64,000 bases of DNA from Entomomonas sp. E2T0 (GTDB lineage: Bacteria > Pseudomonadota > Gammaproteobacteria > Pseudomonadales > Pseudomonadaceae), in the NCBI RefSeq assembly GCF_025985425.1, contig NZ_CP094972.1, forward strand, positions 682,001-746,000, read 5' to 3'. The position numbers and the translations under genes are program-made. Numbering within the stretch: the first letter of the stretch is position 1; each line of letters starts with the position of its first letter. The notes under the pieces were generated by a model, which ran no database searches, had not been told where the DNA came from, and saw nothing but the letters and a program-made list of their open reading frames with translations. Below, in pieces: positions 59,855 to 64,000 of this stretch.

Positions 59855-60904
59855 ATTAAGTAATGGGGATAAATGATTAATAACTTGTTGTGGATTTACC
59901 TGTGTAAAACAAATAGGTAACTCTCTATTCAGATCAAATTGCTGTTTATCCTGCTCAGTAGGCTGATAAGTACACTCTTTCTTTAAACAAGGAATACAAG
60001 CAGGGTACTTGCCGATTAAATGAATTTGATCTTTACCATAAGAACCTGTCAACTCAGGATTAGTAGGGCCAAATAAAGAAATAGTGGGAGTATCCAACGC
60101 TGCTGCCAAATGCCCCAAGCCAGTATCAACTGCTACACAAGCTTTAGCTGCTGCCAAAACACTCGCTATACCTTTTAGATTTAATTTTGGTAAAACTTCC
60201 ACATTAACTAAATCTTTTGCTATCTGCTCAGCTCTTAACTTCTCTTTCTCATTGCCCCAAGGTAATTTAATATCAATATTTTGCTTATTTAGTATTTCTG
60301 CCAATTGTCGCCAATAATATTCTGGCCAATGTTTTGTATCCCAAGTAGTACCATGTAAAAACACTAAGTAAGGATCATTGTCTTGTAAATCTCCTATTAC
60401 TCGCTGGCGATCTAAACCATAATCACCTAATGTTGCTGGTAATGGATAATTTAAAGCTTGTGCAAATAGCTGACGTACTCGTTCAACAGCATGTTGTCCC
60501 CAAGCAACAGAATAAGCATTATGATAAAAACGACTAGCCATTGGTTCTCTAGCTGATTGTTTATCTAAACCTGCTACTGGCGCTTTTACATAGCGGGTTA
60601 ACCAAGCACTTTTTAATAAACCTTGAGCATCTATCACTAAGTCATATTTATAAGCCCGTATACGTTGCTTAAATGCTTTCCATTCGCCACTTTTCCATGT
60701 TTGCCAAAGGTTCTTGCGCCAGCGTCTAATAGCTACAGGAATCACTTCGTTAACCGCAGGGTGCCAACAGGGTATTTCAGCAAAGTTTTCCTCTACCACC
60801 CAATCAAATTGAATATCAGGAATTGCTCTTTTAGCATCAGTTAAAGCAGGTAAAGTGTGGATTACATCACCCAGCGAAGAGGTTTTAATTAATAAAACTC
60901 GCAT
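59837..60904 (-). CDS. waaC: LPS heptosyltransferase I
   Basis: A GT9-family enzyme adding the first L-glycero-D-manno-heptose to Kdo in the LPS inner core, at the inner face of the inner membrane. The 355-residue protein has VLLIKTSSLGDVIHTLPALT at the start, YDLVIDAQGLLKSAW, the acceptor-loop LDKQSAREP, and the donor site VAVDTGLGHLAAALDTPTISLFGPT. A Cys-containing tail (CIPCLKKECTYQ) is typical. It follows waaF with no gap, in the Pseudomonas order waaF-waaC. Confidence 0.96.
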   Translation of the reverse strand: MRVLLIKTSSLGDVIHTLPALTDAKRAIPDIQFDWVVEENFAEIPCWHPAVNEVIPVAIRRWRKNLWQTWKSGEWKAFKQRIRAYKYDLVIDAQGLLKSAWLTRYVKAPVAGLDKQSAREPMASRFYHNAYSVAWGQHAVERVRQLFAQALNYPLPATLGDYGLDRQRVIGDLQDNDPYLVFLHGTTWDTKHWPEYYWRQLAEILNKQNIDIKLPWGNEKEKLRAEQIAKDLVNVEVLPKLNLKGIASVLAAAKACVAVDTGLGHLAAALDTPTISLFGPTNPELTGSYGKDQIHLIGKYPACIPCLKKECTYQPTEQDKQQFDLNRELPICFTQVNPQQVINHLSPLLNKKPIV

Positions 60905-61936
60905 CTAATCCACCTGTTTAACATGAATTAACTTATCCAATGCTGTTTCGACTGACTCTGGCTTTAATTGCTTTAGACAATTGTAATGACCAAACTTACA
61001 AGTACGTTGAAAACAAGGGCTACAATCTAATCCTAAACGAACTATCTCTACTTGGTCAGCTAACGGAGGGGTAAACTGCGGTGAGGTTGAGCCATATACC
61101 GCCACAATTGGACGATTTAAAGCAGCAGCTACATGCATTAACCCAGAGTCATTAGTAACCACCGCACTAACACAAGCTAATAAATCTATAGCCTGTGCCA
61201 AACTTGTTTGCCCTGCTAGATTATATAAATGCTTTTGCTGTTCATTCGGTAAAAGATTACGGATGGTTTCACCTACTGGATAATCATTTTTAGATCCAAA
61301 TATCCATACTTGCCAACCTGCTGCTATTTTATCTTCAGCCACTTTAGCATAATACTCAGCAGGCCATTTCTTCGCCTCACCAAACTCCGCACCAGGGCAA
61401 AGAGCTAATATCGGTTTATCTTTTTGCAAATTAAAGATAGTTAATGCTTGTTGTTGAGAGGTAGGATCAATTTCCAAATGAGGTTTAGGGTAAGGATGGA
61501 CTAAAACCTCTCCTTTTGGATAAGCGAGCGCCATAAAACGTTCAATCATAAGAGGGTAAAGTGTTTTATCGAGTTTGCGAATATCATTTAACAAGATATA
61601 CCGCATTTCCCCTTTCCAACCTGTACGTTTAGCAATTTTAGCAAAATAAGGTACTAGCGCAGATTTAAGTGAATTAGGTAATACAATCGCTTGATCATAT
61701 TTACCTTGTAATGAACGCCCTATTTGTTTACGGATTTTAATATCTAATGCACCATGCCCTAAAGGAAAAGACAGCGCTTCTCGTACTTCTGGCATACGTT
61801 CTAAAATAGGTCTACTCCACTCTGGCGCTAATACATCGATAGCACAATCTGGATGTTCTTCACGCAAACACATAAATAGTGTTTGCGCCATCACCATGTC
61901 ACCTACCCAAGAAGGGCCAACAACTAGAATTTTCAT
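60905..61936 (-). CDS. waaF: LPS heptosyltransferase II
   Basis: A GT9-family enzyme adding the second heptose of the inner core. The 343-residue protein opens ILVVGPSWVGDMVMAQTLF, has DQAIVLPNSLKSALVPYFA, the ALCPGAEFGEAKKWPAEYY segment diagnostic of WaaF, VVTNDSGLMHVAAALNRP at the donor site, and LDCSPCFQRTCKFGHYNC near the end. It precedes waaC. In P. aeruginosa ilvE and glnE follow on the far side; here an unrecognised gene takes the place of ilvE. Confidence 0.96.
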   Translation of the reverse strand: MKILVVGPSWVGDMVMAQTLFMCLREEHPDCAIDVLAPEWSRPILERMPEVREALSFPLGHGALDIKIRKQIGRSLQGKYDQAIVLPNSLKSALVPYFAKIAKRTGWKGEMRYILLNDIRKLDKTLYPLMIERFMALAYPKGEVLVHPYPKPHLEIDPTSQQQALTIFNLQKDKPILALCPGAEFGEAKKWPAEYYAKVAEDKIAAGWQVWIFGSKNDYPVGETIRNLLPNEQQKHLYNLAGQTSLAQAIDLLACVSAVVTNDSGLMHVAAALNRPIVAVYGSTSPQFTPPLADQVEIVRLGLDCSPCFQRTCKFGHYNCLKQLKPESVETALDKLIHVKQVD

Positions 61937-62041
61937 TAGTAACTTTTATCTGCATCAGGATTTTGCTTATAATACCAGATCAGATGGTTATCCTAAAATA
62001 ACAAAAGCTATGCTGTTATCAACTACCCGCCCATTACCCTT

Positions 62042-62854
62042 TTATAGGCCTTTTAATAAATCGCTATCACCCATAGTACAAATCAAATTATTTGGAAATT
62101 CTTTAGTTAGTTTATTACGATAAACAACTTTGCCATTTTCTTTAGTGGTTTTACCGTTAGTTAATGAGCAATTAATAGCACGGCTTTTAAATAAACTCCA
62201 AGGGTTGCGATCTGGTCTCTTCTTAACAGTACTTACTTCTACATTAAGTACAAAATTATCAGCTAATTTCCACTCTTTCAGAGGTGCTAAGATATAGATA
62301 AAATTTTCTACAAATCTACTACTAATAAAATAGCCATAGTCCGCCTCTAGTATTGATAAAGGCTGTATATAATTTACCTCTATAATATTATCTCCTTTTT
62401 GTAAGGTTCCTGAAAAATCAGCTTTATAAACTTGAAATGAATTTTCAAATCGAGACATAGAGCTAATTTCATCTTCTTGAAAACGGTAGGTATTATCCAT
62501 AGTCACATTAGTAGTAACCGCTACAGTGTTTATAGTCGCTGTTACTTTAGTATCTATTGGCAAAATAAATTCAAACTTTAAAGCTTCTTTTTCTTTCGTA
62601 TTTACATGATAAGCAGCATTAACTTGACATTGATAATGATCACAATTTATTTTTAATGTTTCCTGTAAAACCTCAAGATTAGGTAAGGAATTATTTTCCA
62701 TGTTAGCGCTATCTACTTGTGGCGCTTTTAATACGGAGGATGGTGGCTGCCAGTTTCTCATGGCAGCTCGCATATTTGCCATGGCATACGTCGTAAATAG
62801 CAATATTATCATTATGGCTAACACTAAAGGTTCTTTTCTTAACAACGTTGTCAT
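62042..62854 (-). CDS. Unrecognised secreted protein between waaF and glnE
   Basis: A 270-residue protein I do not recognise. It has an N-terminal hydrophobic segment (residues 9-26, LVLAIMIILLFTTYAMA), a possible signal peptide or anchor, then a beta-rich region with alternating hydrophobic residues (CQVNAAYHVNTKE, LKFEFILPIDTKV, IIEVNYIQPLS) and a Cys pair at INCDHYQC. A second Cys pair (INCSL, LICTM) lies near the end; disulfides are plausible in the periplasm. The layout is faintly like DUF4424-type envelope proteins, but that is pattern only. It stands alone, about 105 bases from waaF and 160 from glnE. Confidence 0.7.
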   Translation of the reverse strand: MTTLLRKEPLVLAIMIILLFTTYAMANMRAAMRNWQPPSSVLKAPQVDSANMENNSLPNLEVLQETLKINCDHYQCQVNAAYHVNTKEKEALKFEFILPIDTKVTATINTVAVTTNVTMDNTYRFQEDEISSMSRFENSFQVYKADFSGTLQKGDNIIEVNYIQPLSILEADYGYFISSRFVENFIYILAPLKEWKLADNFVLNVEVSTVKKRPDRNPWSLFKSRAINCSLTNGKTTKENGKVVYRNKLTKEFPNNLICTMGDSDLLKGL

Positions 62855-63013
62855 TTAATCATGTTCCATCAAAACTTCTACATCATGAGTGTAAAATTAC
62901 AAATATTTTTAGCAAGCAGTATTATGAACTCATATTTCCGCTACTTCTTCATCCAAACCATTAACTGCACAACAAGTATTGGATATTGTAACGCAGCAGT
63001 TACCAAGTAAATA

Positions 63014-64000
63014 TTAATTTAACCCAAGAGAATACCAAAAACTCATTACTCTTTTCCGCTCTTCGATAAACTGATCAGCAGCTACTAAATTGGGCTCATT
63101 TTGTAATGCTAATTTATGTACCACAGAACGATAAGCTCGATAAGTATCTTGTAACCAAAGTGCATCTTCTGGTGTCATCAGAGGAGTTTCTGCCATTGCG
63201 TCTAAAATACGGATATTATCGGTATAAACAGATAACTCAGGGTATTTCCAAGACCATGCTAATGTAACAAACTGAGTCATAAACTCAATATCTACCATAC
63301 CGCCTGCATCATGCTTTAAATTAAACAACTGATCTGCTGCAAATGCATTATTACCTAGTCCAGCATTAGTATGTTGCGTCCCTAAGTTATCGCGCATTTT
63401 TTTGCGCATTTCACTGACTTCTGTTTGCAGCTGTGTTAGATCACGTTGCTTTCCTAACACCTCAATACGTATTTTTTCAAATGCTTCTGCTACATCGGAA
63501 GCACCTGTTAATACTCTAGCTCTTACTAAAGCCTGATGCTCCCAAGTCCACGCCTCATTTTCTTGATATCTTTGAAAGGCTGCCAAACTACTTACTAATA
63601 AACCTGATGCACCTGAAGGCCTTAAACGCATATCCACTTCATATAAAATACCAGAGGTGGTTTGAGTGGTTAAAATATGGATAATCCGCTGGCCTAAACG
63701 GGTAAAAAATAACAAACCATCAATTGATTTAGCACCATCTGTCTCAGACTGAGGATCACCATTATGGATAAAAACAAGGTCAAGATCTGAGTTATGCCCC
63801 ATCTCTATACCACCCACCTTACCATAACCAATAATAATATAATCCAAATCACAAGATGTGCCATCCAATCGTTGTGGAACACCATATTTAGACACACATT
63901 GACGCCATGCTAAATGCAATACTTCAGTTAAAATAGCCTCAGCTAACCATGTTAGATAATCACTCACTTTCATTAGTGGTAAATTACCTGTAATTTCAGA
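63014..64000 (-). CDS. glnE: Glutamine synthetase adenylyltransferase (3' part)
   Basis: The C-terminal part of the bifunctional GS adenylyltransferase/adenylyl-removing enzyme; the gene runs off the right edge. The frame is open through 64000, reading SEITGNLPLMKVSDYLTWLA, so the internal Met near 63973 is not a start. The second nucleotidyltransferase domain is visible (GYGKVGGIEMG, then NSDLDLVF with the metal-binding Asp pair) and the GGMVDIEFMTQFV signature. This domain carries the adenylylating activity. The N-terminal deadenylylating domain would lie outside. Confidence 0.96.
   Translation of the reverse strand, partial: SEITGNLPLMKVSDYLTWLAEAILTEVLHLAWRQCVSKYGVPQRLDGTSCDLDYIIIGYGKVGGIEMGHNSDLDLVFIHNGDPQSETDGAKSIDGLLFFTRLGQRIIHILTTQTTSGILYEVDMRLRPSGASGLLVSSLAAFQRYQENEAWTWEHQALVRARVLTGASDVAEAFEKIRIEVLGKQRDLTQLQTEVSEMRKKMRDNLGTQHTNAGLGNNAFAADQLFNLKHDAGGMVDIEFMTQFVTLAWSWKYPELSVYTDNIRILDAMAETPLMTPEDALWLQDTYRAYRSVVHKLALQNEPNLVAADQFIEERKRVMSFWYSLGLN

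Noticed and set aside
1-64000. tRNA genes, CRISPR arrays, insertion sequences, prophage genes
   Set aside because: Nothing resembling a tRNA cloverleaf, spaced direct repeats, transposase or phage structural gene was seen in the gaps or frames.

Overview
The window is an AT-rich stretch (by eye clearly below 40% G+C, not counted) of a gammaproteobacterial chromosome. It is densely coding and has no tRNA, rRNA, phage, IS or CRISPR signature. Gene content and order match Pseudomonas block by block: PA0943-purN-purM, miaB-phoH-ybeY-corC-lnt, LysR-aspA, chpC-chpA-pilJIHG, gshB-tonB3, proA-nadD-rsfS-rlmH-mrdA-rodA-mltB-rlpA-dacC-ybeD-lipB-lipA, and glnE-waaF-waaC. The blocks are rejoined in a new order. 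Order and protein sequences point to Pseudomonadaceae, while the base composition is far from the high-GC pseudomonads. A low-GC, insect-associated lineage such as Entomomonas is my best inference; it rests on recall and was not tested.

Layout. 1-4.6 kb: a small lipoprotein, a DUF3108 protein, purN-purM and the glutamate carrier gltS. 4.6-12 kb: a DUF2066 protein, a PPK2 polyphosphate kinase, and the envelope/RNA-maintenance operon miaB-phoH-ybeY-corC-lnt. 12-17 kb: the spermidine exporter pair mdtJI, thioredoxin, a DUF1820 protein, a Sel1-repeat protein and a LysR regulator divergent from aspA. 17-24.5 kb: two tandem MuiA-like (DUF4140/DUF4139) secreted proteins, valS and an AEC-family carrier. 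24.6-29.3 kb: a polar amino-acid ABC importer with three tandem paralogous binding proteins, one permease and one ATPase, followed by a CadR-like MerR regulator. 29.4-39.6 kb: the Pil-Chp chemosensory cluster for type IV pilus control, without pilK and chpB. 39.8-45 kb: gshB, a TonB3-like protein, tilS, proA and nadD. 45-53 kb: rsfS-rlmH, then the elongasome and cell-wall series mrdA-rodA-mltB-rlpA-dacC, ybeD and lipB. 53.4-57.9 kb: a MacA-MacB-TolC-type efflux operon lying between lipB and lipA. 58-64 kb: lipA, a ferritin of the BfrA/FtnA type, waaC-waaF (LPS inner-core heptosyltransferases), an unrecognised secreted protein and the 3' part of glnE, which runs off the right edge.

Functionally this is mostly housekeeping: purine and NAD synthesis, tRNA modification, peptidoglycan, lipoprotein, lipoate and LPS synthesis. 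Amino-acid handling is prominent (gltS, aspA, ABC importer, AEC carrier), which would fit an organism living on amino acids; that is inference. The best leads are regulatory or architectural: two mutually exclusive hairpins over the ferritin ribosome-binding site; a hairpin between binding-protein and permease genes; a Chp system without its adaptation enzymes; an efflux operon splitting lipB from lipA; tandem duplicated MuiA-like proteins; and several perfect inverted repeats in intergenic regions. I did not find a clearly new multi-gene system.
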